From a candidate division TM6 bacterium GW2011_GWE2_36_25 (lineage in GTDB: Bacteria > Babelota > Babeliae > Babelales > UBA12409), in assembly GCA_000991575.1 (NCBI GenBank), contig LBRU01000003.1:1-61335 (forward strand): a stretch of DNA of 61,335 nucleotides, read 5' to 3'. Below, in pieces: positions 8,365 through 16,429 of this stretch. Made by a program: the position numbers and the translations under genes. Position 1 is the stretch's first letter. Each line of letters starts with the position of its first letter. The notes beneath the pieces were generated by a model. The model was not told where the DNA came from, did not search any database, and worked only from the letters and a program-made list of their open reading frames with translations.

Positions 8365-8643
8365 ATGAATTTAAAGGGGTTTAGTATTGTTTGGTCAAAA
8401 CGGGCTAAAAAGAATTTGGATAAGATTGATAAGAAAGATGCGAATACGGTTTTAAGAAAAGTTAACTTGCTTGTCACAAAAGAAGATATGGTTGATGTGA
8501 AAAAAATAGTAGATAAGAAGAATTTGTATAGATTACGTAGTGGACAATATAGAGTTATTTATACTATCTATGAACAAGAAGTTATTATACTTGTAATTGA
8601 TGTGGGACATCGAAAAGAAATATATAAAAATTTAATATGGTGA
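8365..8643 (+). CDS. RelE/ParE-family toxin
   Basis: A 92-residue basic protein with the RelE/ParE fold pattern: FSIVWSKRAKKNLDKID at the N-terminus, then a helical region with KKIVDKKNLYRLRSGQYRVI and the C-terminal strand IILVIDVGHRKEIYK. The RLRSGQYRVIY and VGHRKEIY elements are the diagnostic core, and GHR..IY carries the residues expected for ribosome-dependent mRNA cleavage in RelE relatives. Whether it cleaves mRNA or targets gyrase (ParE) cannot be decided here. The ATG at 8365 is preferred over an overlapping TTG at 8341. It forms an operon with the upstream antitoxin, and a second antitoxin-like gene follows within 4 bp. Confidence 0.88.
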   Translation: MNLKGFSIVWSKRAKKNLDKIDKKDANTVLRKVNLLVTKEDMVDVKKIVDKKNLYRLRSGQYRVIYTIYEQEVIILVIDVGHRKEIYKNLIW

Positions 8644-8646
8644 ATT

Positions 8647-8799
8647 ATGCTAAAAAAGAAAAAAATGGTATTGATAGAACCTTTTTTCGTTAAGGATGAA
8701 AAAGGCAAAAAGAAAAAGGTATTTCTTGAAATAGATGCTTACAAGGCTATTATCAAGAAGGTAAAGGAATTCGAAAAAATTAAGAAAAGATTAAAATAA
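8647..8799 (+). CDS. Second, truncated antitoxin-like ORF, 50 aa
   Basis: This 50-codon frame starts 3 bp after the toxin stop. Its product (IEPFFVKDEKGKKKKVFLEI, then DAYKAIIKKVKEFEKIKKRL) aligns in pattern with the antitoxin at 8151: acidic-hydrophobic opening, DE(K/N), a V(F/L)L strand, an acidic turn, then a helix. It lacks the C-terminal extension that usually wraps the toxin and is strongly basic, whereas the upstream antitoxin is acidic. It may be a relic antitoxin, a decoy or an autoregulatory DNA-binding form. Confidence 0.55.
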   Translation: MLKKKKMVLIEPFFVKDEKGKKKKVFLEIDAYKAIIKKVKEFEKIKKRLK

Positions 8800-9008
8800 A
8801 AAAGTATATTTATTTGTGAAAAGGGTAATTGTCATCGATAGCACAGTCTATTGTATAAAACAACAGACCCCACGAAATCTGTAACCTTATCCATATAATT
8901 GTATTGAAAAAATTTAATTATATAGACGTAATACATAAATTATTTTTAACTTGGTCCGTCTTCGTATAAATGCTTCGCCGAGACAGTCTACGCCTTTTAA
9001 CTGGCTGT

Positions 9009-9042
9009 GCCAGACGAAGCTCCATCCGGAGCGAAGACTGGC
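9009..9042. repeat. Palindrome fused to 3' end of tRNA-Asp
   Basis: Two 15-base arms with a 4-base loop have outer (GCCAG/CTGGC) and inner (GCTCC/GGAGC) stems around a non-pairing TCTTC/ACGAA block. The right arm overlaps the discriminator G and CCA of tRNA-Asp (9039-9042). A second copy with the same plan ends in tRNA-Asn. Confidence 0.8.
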
Positions 9043-9116
9043 GGGGTTGACGAGACTCGAACTCGCGACCTTCCGCGTGACAGGCGGACGCTCTAACCAA
9101 ACTGAGCTACAACCCC
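9039..9116 (-). tRNA. tRNA-Asp (GTC)
   Basis: The cloverleaf folds with acceptor GGGGTTG/CAACCCC, D-stem GCTC/GAGC, anticodon stem TCCGC/GCGGA with loop CTGTCAC (anticodon GTC) and a GAGTTCGAGTCTC-type T arm. Discriminator G and CCA are encoded. It is last in a Val-Asn-Asp cluster on the minus strand. Confidence 0.96.
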
Positions 9117-9201
9117 AGATTTTACACTGGACTCCCGAAAAAAGAACTTTTCGGGAAAATAGATTTCAAGATATATAGTTTACCATACAAATTATGGCCG
9201 T

Positions 9202-9250
9202 GCCAGACAAAGTTTGCCGAGCTTGAAAGCCCGGATAAACGAAGACTGGC
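9202..9250. repeat. Palindrome fused to 3' end of tRNA-Asn
   Basis: Same architecture as 9009-9042: GCCAG outer stem, mismatched TCTTC/ACAAA block, then a GTTT/AAAC inner stem and a longer apical part. The right end overlaps the discriminator and CCA of tRNA-Asn (9247-9250). The distal flank GGC(T/C)GTGCCAGAC is shared with the tRNA-Asp copy. Confidence 0.75.
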
Positions 9251-9322
9251 TCCTCGGGCAGGACTCGAACCTGCGACCCAACGATTAACAGTCGTTTGCT
9301 CTACCAACTGAGCTACCGAGGA
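9247..9322 (-). tRNA. tRNA-Asn (GTT)
   Basis: Acceptor TCCTCGG/CCGAGGA, D-stem GCTC/GAGC, and anticodon arm ACGA-CTGTTAA-TCGT with anticodon GTT. The T arm contains GGTTCGAGTCC. Discriminator G and CCA are encoded. It is the middle gene of a three-tRNA cluster. Confidence 0.96.
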
Positions 9323-9372
9323 AATAACTTTCAATTAATAAAGCCCCCGAAAGCAGCTTTACGATGAAAAAC

Positions 9373-9448
9373 TGGTGGGCGGTACAGGACTCGAACCTGT
9401 GACCCCCAGTTTGTAAGACTGATGCTCTACCAACTGAGCTAACCGCCC
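9373..9448 (-). tRNA. tRNA-Val (TAC)
   Basis: Acceptor GGGCGGT/ACCGCCC, D-stem GCTC/GAGC, anticodon stem TCAGT/ACTGG with loop CTTACAA (anticodon TAC), T arm GGTTCGAGTCC, discriminator A and an encoded CCA. It is first in the cluster. A short stem (TAAAGC/GCTTTA, 9339-9361) lies between it and tRNA-Asn. Confidence 0.96.
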
Positions 9449-9576
9449 ACGGACTCTTCATTTCAATGAATATATTAAAGTAATTGTCACTTAAAGTCAA
9501 AAATTAATTAAAACCATCTCTCTTTTTTTATCAATCAATTATATACTTAACAATAATCATAAAATTGAGAGTAATC

Positions 9577-10470
9577 ATGCCAAAAATAATAAATTTTTTT
9601 ATTTCACTATTTTTTCTTTTGTTACTTATAAATTTAACACCGAAACTTTTGAAAGAAATTAAAGATCAGTATAAAAATATGTTGAAGCCCAAAACACAGA
9701 TTGCCCGCATAAAAATAAACAACACCATTGATGACATCAGTTTTCTTCAAGAACATTTTGAAAAATTTTTCAAAAACAAAGAAATTAAAGCAATTTTGCT
9801 CGAAATTGACTCTCCAGGAGGAGCTGCAGGATCTTCCCAAGCACTTTATAACGAAATAATGCATCTCAAAGTGGCACATACAAAACCAGTCGTAGCATTA
9901 ACATATAATCTCTGTGTTTCAGGTGCTTATAATATTGCTATTGCGGCAGATTATATTATTGCTGCCCCATCCGCACTTATTGGCAGCATTGGAAGCTACA
10001 TTAATCAATTCAAAATAAATGAATTCTTAAATCAATGGCATATTCAGTATGAAATCGAAAAATCTGGTGCCTATAAATCGGCACTTAACCCTTTTACCCA
10101 ATCTACGCCTCAACAACAAGAAATGTTACAGCAATTAGCTGACAACTGTTACCAACAATTTATCAAAGATGTCGCTTGTCGACGAAAACTATCATTAAAA
10201 AATGCTTCTGAATGGGCAAACGGTCGAATTTTTACCGGAACACAAGCTCTTAAAAATGGCCTGGTAGACGAAATTGGATCTGAATTTAATGCTGCTCAAA
10301 AAATTAAGGAATTGGCACTCATTGAGCATGAAATTGAATGGATTAAACCCACGTATCCATCACTTTTTAAAAAATTGTTCACCTCACAAGACACACAGCC
10401 ACTTTTTTCTCTCATTCAACAAACAAAAGCCCAGATCGTGGATTATTTAAACACGCCAACTATCCACTAA
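9577..10470 (+). CDS. sppA: Signal peptide peptidase, S49 family (SppA-like)
   Basis: A membrane-anchored serine protease of the S49 family, which degrades cleaved signal peptides in the membrane. The N-terminal segment at residues 5-20 is very hydrophobic. The protease core shows IDSPGG near residue 78, the nucleophile Ser115 in CVSGAYN, PSALIGSIGSY near residue 131 and the general-base Lys167 in GAYKSAL, giving the Ser/Lys dyad. At 297 residues it is the short, single-domain form. The ATG at 9577 is preferred over a TTG at 9565 because AGAG lies about 6 bases upstream. Its 3' end overlaps that of the convergent mreC gene by 11 bp. Confidence 0.92.
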   Translation: MPKIINFFISLFFLLLLINLTPKLLKEIKDQYKNMLKPKTQIARIKINNTIDDISFLQEHFEKFFKNKEIKAILLEIDSPGGAAGSSQALYNEIMHLKVAHTKPVVALTYNLCVSGAYNIAIAADYIIAAPSALIGSIGSYINQFKINEFLNQWHIQYEIEKSGAYKSALNPFTQSTPQQQEMLQQLADNCYQQFIKDVACRRKLSLKNASEWANGRIFTGTQALKNGLVDEIGSEFNAAQKIKELALIEHEIEWIKPTYPSLFKKLFTSQDTQPLFSLIQQTKAQIVDYLNTPTIH

Positions 10471-11269
10471 TATATTTATCAGGGTGCAACAATATACAAA
10501 AAGAAAGTTCCTGTACATTAACTAAAGGAGCAAGGGTAATATCATATTCAACATGGTGTTTTACAAAATCAACAATCGCACCTAAACAAAGGCCACGAGG
10601 ATAACAAATTCCTTGCCCACTCGTCATAACAAGATCATTTTTACGCAGATGTTTTGTATGAGCAACAAATTTCAATTTAAGACAAGGCTCGTTAAGCCCC
10701 ACCACAATTCCTTGTGCTTTTGTCTTACTACAATACCCCGCTACTTTCATACGTCGGTCAGTTAATAAAATCGCTTTACTATATGAAGCATAAACATCCG
10801 AAACACGTCCAATAAGATTATTATGTGCCAACGCAAGCATTCCTTCACAAATATCCTTATCTTTGCCCCCTTCAACAAGAATATAATGTTCGTCTTCAGC
10901 ACAATGGCATAATAATATTTGGCCTATTAATCCTTCATTAAAATTTTTATAACGTTGCTTAAAAATAATAATATCTTTGATATCATTGGCATAATCTTGC
11001 ATAGATTGTAACTCAATGAGTTCATGCGCTAATTGATCGCGTTCACAAATAACTTTTCTTAATTGAATCTCCAATTCTTGCTGAGATTTAAACCAATGCG
11101 AAACATTTTCAATGCGATACTGAATAACGCAATATCCTTTTAAAAAGGGATATAAGAACATATTCCCGACATTGTTCACCATGCAAGATACCGGCGTAAA
11201 TAAATAAATAAAAAGAAGCAACAACAATGAAAGAATTGCCCGCCAAACCCATTCCGTTTGCCGCTCCAC
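10460..11269 (-). CDS. mreC: Rod shape-determining protein MreC
   Basis: MreC is a bitopic periplasmic scaffold linking MreB filaments to the peptidoglycan elongation machinery. This 269-residue protein has the expected plan: short cytoplasmic tail, one membrane segment (about residues 10-30), a coiled coil (about residues 55-95, ending in QLAHELIEL), then the beta-rich domain with NNLIGRVSDVYASYSKAILLTD and the C-terminal NDLVMTSGQGICYPRGLCLG motif. Translation appears to start at a GTG that overlaps the dus stop codon (TAGTG), so the two genes are translationally coupled. No mreB or mreD lies in the window. Confidence 0.88.
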   Translation of the reverse strand: MERQTEWVWRAILSLLLLLFIYLFTPVSCMVNNVGNMFLYPFLKGYCVIQYRIENVSHWFKSQQELEIQLRKVICERDQLAHELIELQSMQDYANDIKDIIIFKQRYKNFNEGLIGQILLCHCAEDEHYILVEGGKDKDICEGMLALAHNNLIGRVSDVYASYSKAILLTDRRMKVAGYCSKTKAQGIVVGLNEPCLKLKFVAHTKHLRKNDLVMTSGQGICYPRGLCLGAIVDFVKHHVEYDITLAPLVNVQELSFCILLHPDKYISG

Positions 11270-12228
11270 TAATCCCTCACTATTTTTTTCAAACCCTCTT
11301 TAACCTCATCCACCGATTCTGATGTTATCAATGATTGACGCAAAGCGGAAGCTCCCTCAAAATCATAAATATAAAAAGGAAGATGTTTGCGAAAATTATA
11401 TAATCCATCAGATTGATACAAACAGAGCAAATATTCAAGATGCTTGACGGCCACCTGATAAATATCTCGTGATGTAATATTAAATTCTTGTCCTTGTGCC
11501 TGCGCATCTAGTTCAGCTAGTTTCCAAGGCTTACCCCACATGCCACGTCCAATCAAAAAACCATCGACACCCGTTTTTTCATAAACATTTTTTGCATCAG
11601 CAAATGTATGTATGCCCCCCGAATATAAGATCGGTATTTTTACACGCTTTTTCATCTCTGCAACAAGGGAATAATCAGGCTCACCACTAAAACGCTCAGT
11701 TTGCAATCGCGGATGTACGGCAACCGCATCAACACCACAATCTTCAATTAATTGTACAATATCACATGCATTTTTTTCTTTAAAACCTGCACGCATCTTT
11801 ACGGTTAATGGTAGCAACGTACACTCACGCAAAATAATTAAAACTTGTTGTAATAATCCTTTATCAGCCATCAAAGCTGACCCTGAACGAGAACGAATAA
11901 CATTTTTTGCGGGACACGCAATATTTAAATCAATGCCAGCAACATTATAGGATAAAATTAAATCCAACGCTTGGTGAAGATATGAAAGATCATTCGTTGT
12001 TATCTGAAACTGCAACGGCTGTTCAATCGTCTCAAATTGAAATGCTCTTCTTCGCTTATCATTGACCAATGACGCGACATGCCGCATTTCAGTATATAAA
12101 AGATTTTTAGGTGAAAATTCACGCACTAATTGCCGAAAAGCTGAATCAGTATAACCATCAAGTGGCCCCGCAAAAAAACGCGCATATTCTTTTCCTGCAA
12201 TATGTACCTTTTTATTCCAATAATTCAT
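11269..12228 (-). CDS. dus: tRNA-dihydrouridine synthase
   Basis: A flavoenzyme that reduces specific uridines in the tRNA D-loop using NADPH and FMN. The 319-residue length and motifs fit the Dus family: GPLDGYTDSAFRQL near residue 20, the substrate-binding block GIDLNIACPAKNV near residue 97 with the catalytic Cys, VKMRAGF near residue 143, GVDAVAVHPRLQTERFSG near residue 165 and YSGGIH near residue 203. The subtype (A, B or C) is not assigned. The start ATG at 12228 lies just upstream of the divergent secreted protein gene. Confidence 0.94.
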   Translation of the reverse strand: MNYWNKKVHIAGKEYARFFAGPLDGYTDSAFRQLVREFSPKNLLYTEMRHVASLVNDKRRRAFQFETIEQPLQFQITTNDLSYLHQALDLILSYNVAGIDLNIACPAKNVIRSRSGSALMADKGLLQQVLIILRECTLLPLTVKMRAGFKEKNACDIVQLIEDCGVDAVAVHPRLQTERFSGEPDYSLVAEMKKRVKIPILYSGGIHTFADAKNVYEKTGVDGFLIGRGMWGKPWKLAELDAQAQGQEFNITSRDIYQVAVKHLEYLLCLYQSDGLYNFRKHLPFYIYDFEGASALRQSLITSESVDEVKEGLKKIVRD

Positions 12229-12255
12229 AGTATCATTATAGCATAAAATAGCTTC

Positions 12256-12283
12256 TTGCTCGAAAAAAAAGCTTTATTATAAT
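12256..12283 (+). promoter_or_regulatory. Sigma70-type promoter
   Basis: TTGCTC (12256-12261) and a consensus TATAAT (12278-12283) are separated by 16 bp, ending 27 bp before the ATG of the secreted protein gene at 12311. Confidence 0.55.
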
Positions 12284-12310
12284 CAAACGCACAAACGCAA
12301 TAGGATTTCC

Positions 12311-13210
12311 ATGAAAAATAAATTATTTTTTTTTATTACTTTAAGTAGCACAACTTATACAATGGAACAAAAACCGATCGTTGATTTATCTTTGGATAAT
12401 TATCCATGGGCCCATGCAATAACACAAAAGGGCACCCAAATTTTATTCAATTGGCTCGCACATGAAGTACTTAAAGACCCCGAACAATGGACAAGCGAGA
12501 AAATTGAAAAATTTTTAGAAAATGCAGACATTCCGCAAGATCAAAAAGAACAGCTCTCCCTCCAAATAAATAAAATCAGAATCCTTGTTTCTCAGAAATT
12601 AAAAAACATTTTTGCTCTATCTCTGAGTAAATTAACCGCTGATGCCTGCTGCGGAATCCAACCGGCAGAAGAGCAAGAAGTTACCATCCATTTTTTAACA
12701 CATGATATTGATCAAAGTGAAACTATCGGATGCCAACATTTTAAAACAATTTATAACGAAAATCGTACAAATTATGAAGAAAAAGCAAATCAAGCAAAAA
12801 AAATAAGTGCAACTTTACTCATGGGGATTAAATTTGGCCTTATGCAACTTGCAAACAAACAACTTGAACAATCAAGAACAAAATTTAATATAAAACTCCA
12901 AGAAACCGGCATACCGACAGCATGTCTCTATCCGATTAACTACAGCATCGATCTCACTGAAAATTGGGCATTAGATCACTTTATTATTGACCCGGCTGGC
13001 AGCATTATAATGGACAAAATCAATCGACATTACGAAGAAAAATTGGTCATTAAAACCGCTCATAGCTGCAATTGCTGCCAATGTGTTCAAGAAGTAATCG
13101 ATCAACTGCCTCAAGATCATTCGTGGAGAGAACAACTTGAACCTGTTGCTGTGCAACTTAAAAACGAAGAGAAATGCTGTGAAAAACACAAAAAACAATT
13201 AAATTCATAA
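12311..13210 (+). CDS. Secreted protein with C-terminal Cys-rich domain, 299 aa
   Basis: Function unknown. A signal-like N-terminus (MKNKLFFFITLSSTTYT) is followed by MEQK. The body is mostly helical (Lys/Gln/Leu-rich, residues 50-210). The last 50 residues are Cys-rich: HSCNCCQC near residue 256, then EVIDQLP and a terminal EEKCCEKH. The downstream protein at 13356 ends with a similar CxxC, E(I/V)xxLVP-like, tryptophan, CEKH arrangement, so the two share a C-terminal domain, probably metal-binding or disulfide-stabilised. The CxxC/CxKH spacing resembles a zinc ribbon, but that is inference. The gene has its own promoter and no paired partner on the other strand. Confidence 0.75.
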   Translation: MKNKLFFFITLSSTTYTMEQKPIVDLSLDNYPWAHAITQKGTQILFNWLAHEVLKDPEQWTSEKIEKFLENADIPQDQKEQLSLQINKIRILVSQKLKNIFALSLSKLTADACCGIQPAEEQEVTIHFLTHDIDQSETIGCQHFKTIYNENRTNYEEKANQAKKISATLLMGIKFGLMQLANKQLEQSRTKFNIKLQETGIPTACLYPINYSIDLTENWALDHFIIDPAGSIIMDKINRHYEEKLVIKTAHSCNCCQCVQEVIDQLPQDHSWREQLEPVAVQLKNEEKCCEKHKKQLNS

Positions 13211-13283
13211 CAAATCCAGCATCGAACCCCATCTATCCCCCTGGAAACCAAGAGAGAGGACGGGAGACAGAGCCTTTTTCTAA

Positions 13284-13313
13284 TTGACATTTTTTCCAAA
13301 AATGTTATTATAA
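13284..13313 (+). promoter_or_regulatory. Promoter with consensus -35
   Basis: A perfect TTGACA (13284-13289) is followed 16-18 bp later by TATTAT/TTATAA (13306-13313). The start codon of the Cys-rich secreted protein lies about 43 bp downstream, preceded by TGGAGG. Confidence 0.65.
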
Positions 13314-13355
13314 AACAAAGACCAACCGTATTTAATTGTTTAATGGAGGTTATCT

Positions 13356-14138
13356 ATGAAACGGCTATTTATATTACTATCGCTGCTGACATCAACAATA
13401 TCAGCCAATCCTTTTGGCACAGCGTGGCTTCAAACATTTGGAAAACTTTATAGAGAACGTTTTGCTATTAAAGAAAAAGGAGACACTGTGTTCAATCCGG
13501 TGGTAAAACATGTCCTTTCTGCAAGTGCTTCCACCATAATAAAATTAACTCAATTACCAGAAAAAATTGAACGATCAACAGATTTTCCAGAAGAAATTGC
13601 AAGACCAGTAATAGATCTTTTAATTCCCGAAATATATGGGACAATAGCCGATACATTAGTTCCGATTATAACTGAAAAGGACCAACTAGCTGGTGCTCCC
13701 ACGGGAATGCAACGCTTTGCAGAACTAAGTAGCGCTGCCCACAAAAAACATGAATCTAAATTTTTACAAAGCATAATTTCTATTAGTATGCATTCGCTTG
13801 TATCAATTATTGCAAAGCCATATATTGAAGACGTAAAAAAAAGAATGGGTATAGATAAAAGTGCCTGGGAATGTCCATGCGATTATCTTTATAATCAAAT
13901 AGTTTTTGGCGCAACAAAAAAATGTGGCGAAGCATTAGATCATTGGTTGCGTCCTGTATCTGAAAAAGATCTTACAAAAAAATTGGAATGTTCGGCTTGT
14001 GCTCATGAAATAAGTGAACTTGTCCCATCCAAGGATTCCCCAGAAGGAAAGGCTTGGCGTAAAAGGCATCTTTGCAAAGAAGATTGGAAAGAAATATCAG
14101 AAGCGAGCGCAGCCCGTTGCGAAAAACACAGCATATAA
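13356..14138 (+). CDS. Secreted protein with C-terminal Cys-rich domain, 260 aa
   Basis: Function unknown; related at its C-terminus to the protein at 12311. It has a clear signal peptide (MKRLFILLSLLTSTISA, cleavage before NPFG). It contains an internal CPCDYLYNQ near residue 172 and a C-terminal domain with CSACAHEISELVP near residue 211, a conserved Trp, and the ending RCEKHSI. Spacing of CxxC and the terminal C-E-K-H matches the upstream protein, but the remainder of the two chains shows little similarity. The strong TTGACA promoter suggests good expression. A small membrane protein gene follows after about 75 bp and may be co-transcribed. Confidence 0.78.
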   Translation: MKRLFILLSLLTSTISANPFGTAWLQTFGKLYRERFAIKEKGDTVFNPVVKHVLSASASTIIKLTQLPEKIERSTDFPEEIARPVIDLLIPEIYGTIADTLVPIITEKDQLAGAPTGMQRFAELSSAAHKKHESKFLQSIISISMHSLVSIIAKPYIEDVKKRMGIDKSAWECPCDYLYNQIVFGATKKCGEALDHWLRPVSEKDLTKKLECSACAHEISELVPSKDSPEGKAWRKRHLCKEDWKEISEASAARCEKHSI

Positions 14139-14213
14139 AGTAAAAACAAAAACCCCGTTGCACTTATTTTTATTTAGCATAAGAATTAAGAAAAAAGTTA
14201 ATAGGATTTTCTT

Positions 14214-14498
14214 ATGAATAAATCCATTATATTCTTAACATTTTTCTTATGCGCACAAGAACTTAAGTCATTTCCCAAAACAGAATATCCACTTACCCAT
14301 TTTTTCCTTAATCTGATAGGTCCAATCTGTATTATTAAAGGATCCAGTCTTTCCATTCCTGGTTTAAATTGGTTTTTAAATATTGAAAAAGAAGTAAACT
14401 GGCCGCTCATGACAGCCGGTGCTTTTTGTTTGATAACTTCACGCATTCTCTTTATTCTCGAGAAAAAAGCTCAAAATGAATATGATGATTACACTTGA
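14214..14498 (+). CDS. Small membrane/secreted protein, 94 aa
   Basis: Unrecognised. The N-terminus is a signal peptide or membrane anchor (MNKSIIFLTFFLCA). A second hydrophobic stretch lies around residues 63-80 (WPLMTAGAFCLITSRILFIL), followed by a charged, acidic tail (KKAQNEYDDY). The start ATG has AGGATTTTCTT upstream, a modest ribosome site. It follows the Cys-rich secreted gene in the same direction. It is kept as a gene because of its start context and membrane-protein composition; an overlapping minus-strand frame lacks both. Confidence 0.55.
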   Translation: MNKSIIFLTFFLCAQELKSFPKTEYPLTHFFLNLIGPICIIKGSSLSIPGLNWFLNIEKEVNWPLMTAGAFCLITSRILFILEKKAQNEYDDYT

Positions 14499-14675
14499 AA
14501 AAAATATTCTCATTATCACTGCAACCAACCAATAAACCGACGACAATTGACAATATCTGAACAAACAACCGAAAAGAATCCATATTATTCCCTTGCAAAA
14601 AAAATGCATTAAGGTCATATAGGTTCGGCTGATGTATGACGACGAAGGAAAATTTTCAAGTAAAAAATAACATTT

Positions 14676-16124
14676 TTACATAAAAAGAGGGAGCTGCATC
14701 TTGTGCCATGGTGTCTTTTGTTCATACGCATAACCAACTTGATACAACAACTCTTCGCTCAAATGCGGCCCAATCAATTGAAAGCCAATGGGCAAATTGT
14801 TTTTCGAAAAACCTGCTGGCAACGCCAAACCAGGAACACCCGTAATATTTGCAAAACACGTAAAAAAGTCCATTAAATCAAGCTGTAAGTGATCTGCATC
14901 ATAAGCACCAAATTTAAAAGCAGGGGCCCCTTGTGTTGGCGTTAATAAAAGATCAACACCTTTAAATGTTTCATCCAATTTGGCACGCATCAATTGTTGC
15001 ACTTTTTTCGCATTATTATAAAAATCAGCAGCATGGCCAGCAGACAATACATAATTACCTGTCAAAATTCTTAATCGTACTTCTGCACCAAACCCATCAT
15101 GGCGCGTTTCACGATACATTTCATCAAGAGTCTGAACTTTTTTATCACGATAACCATAACGAACGCCATCGAAACGAGCTAAATTAGATGCAGCTTCAGC
15201 ACGACTTAAAATAAAATAAACCGCTGCACTATAATCGACAACCGGTATCTTAACCGATTTAATAACTGCACCAAGCTTCTCAAATTCTTTAATTGCATTC
15301 TCAACAAGTTCTCGTACTTCAGGCATCATCCCTTCTGCATTCAACATATTGTCAATAATTCCAATTGTTAATCCTTTGGGGAACACACCATCTAAATTTT
15401 TCGTGTAATCTTTTTTGCCAATATCTACCGTTGTAGAATCGCATTCGTCTTTTCCCGCAATAACCGAAAGAACGTGAGCATTATCTTTCACCGTTCTGGT
15501 AGCAATGCCAATTTGATCAAATGATGAAGCATAAGCAACAAGCCCAAAGCGAGAATTGAGTCCATAGGTAGGTTTTAATCCTACAATGCCACAAAAGGCT
15601 GCGGGCAAACGAACAGAGCCGCCCGTCTCAGATCCCAACGCCCATGGTACCAGCCCAGCAGCAACCGCCGCTATCGATCCACCACTTGAACCACCCGGAA
15701 CATGATCCAAATTCCATGGATTATGCGTTTTAAAATATGAAGAATATTCGGTTGATGCACCCATTGCAAATTCATCCATATTCGCACGCCCAATAAGTAA
15801 TGCCCCGCCCTTTTTTAAACGCTTTGAAACAGTTGCATCATAAGGGGAAACAAATCCTTCTAAAATTTTAGAAGCGCATGTCAAAGTACGTCCTTCTTGA
15901 GCAATATTATCTTTAAGGATACCCGGAATTCCCGCAAGAAAACCCTCTTGAGACGATCTTTCTAAAATTGAATCTTTATCAAAAATTTCTAATGCAGCAC
16001 CGAGTTGACTGTCATATTTTTTAAAACGATTAATAAAAAAAGTTAACAATTCTTCACGTGAAATTTCTTTTGAAGCTAATTTTGATTTTAATTCATCAAT
16101 CGTCGCGAAAGCTAATTCATTCAT
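14676..16124 (-). CDS. gatA: Asp/Glu-tRNA amidotransferase subunit A
   Basis: The amidase subunit of GatCAB, which converts misacylated Glu-tRNA(Gln) and/or Asp-tRNA(Asn) to the amidated forms. At 482 residues it is full length. The amidase signature is intact: Lys in GILKDNIA near residue 70, the serine-rich [14 protein letters not shown] near residue 144 and the nucleophile in [16 protein letters not shown] near residue 167, giving the Ser-cisSer-Lys triad. It lies 17 bp after gatC on the same strand. gatB is absent from this window. Confidence 0.97.
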   Translation of the reverse strand: MNELAFATIDELKSKLASKEISREELLTFFINRFKKYDSQLGAALEIFDKDSILERSSQEGFLAGIPGILKDNIAQEGRTLTCASKILEGFVSPYDATVSKRLKKGGALLIGRANMDEFAMGASTEYSSYFKTHNPWNLDHVPGGSSGGSIAAVAAGLVPWALGSETGGSVRLPAAFCGIVGLKPTYGLNSRFGLVAYASSFDQIGIATRTVKDNAHVLSVIAGKDECDSTTVDIGKKDYTKNLDGVFPKGLTIGIIDNMLNAEGMMPEVRELVENAIKEFEKLGAVIKSVKIPVVDYSAAVYFILSRAEAASNLARFDGVRYGYRDKKVQTLDEMYRETRHDGFGAEVRLRILTGNYVLSAGHAADFYNNAKKVQQLMRAKLDETFKGVDLLLTPTQGAPAFKFGAYDADHLQLDLMDFFTCFANITGVPGLALPAGFSKNNLPIGFQLIGPHLSEELLYQVGYAYEQKTPWHKMQLPLFM

Positions 16125-16141
16125 TGATCACCTTTGAAGCA

Positions 16142-16417
16142 CTACAAAATTTTAGGAACAACAAAATAATCTTCTTCTCTCTCAGGCGCCTGTGCAAGAA
16201 TCGGCGTAGACACACAATAACACGCACTATCTTCGCGCATAATATTTATATTTTTATCTGAAGAATTTGTAGCGATATCTTCCGCTACTTGATTAACACG
16301 TTCAGCATAACTTAAAACTGCCTGCAATTGAGAAACAAGTGGCTCAATTTCACATTCCCTTATTTCCAATTTAGAAATATCTGCAATTCTTAATAGCTCA
16401 TCACGTGTAATTTTCAT
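16142..16417 (-). CDS. gatC: Asp/Glu-tRNA amidotransferase subunit C
   Basis: The small stabilising subunit of GatCAB, 91 residues, typical length. Family features are ITRDELLRIADISKLEI at the N-terminus, QLQAVLSYAERVNQV near residue 30 and the C-terminal AQAPEREEDYFVVPKIL, which wraps GatA. It is followed by gatA after 17 bp and preceded by the MATE transporter gene by 12 bp, so the three probably form one transcript. Confidence 0.95.
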   Translation of the reverse strand: MKITRDELLRIADISKLEIRECEIEPLVSQLQAVLSYAERVNQVAEDIATNSSDKNINIMREDSACYCVSTPILAQAPEREEDYFVVPKIL

Positions 16418-16429
16418 AAAAACTGATCC

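Noticed and set aside
8918-9500. Several 60-75 codon frames across the tRNA cluster
   Set aside because: They overlap tRNA genes and palindromes on both strands and translate tRNA sequence.
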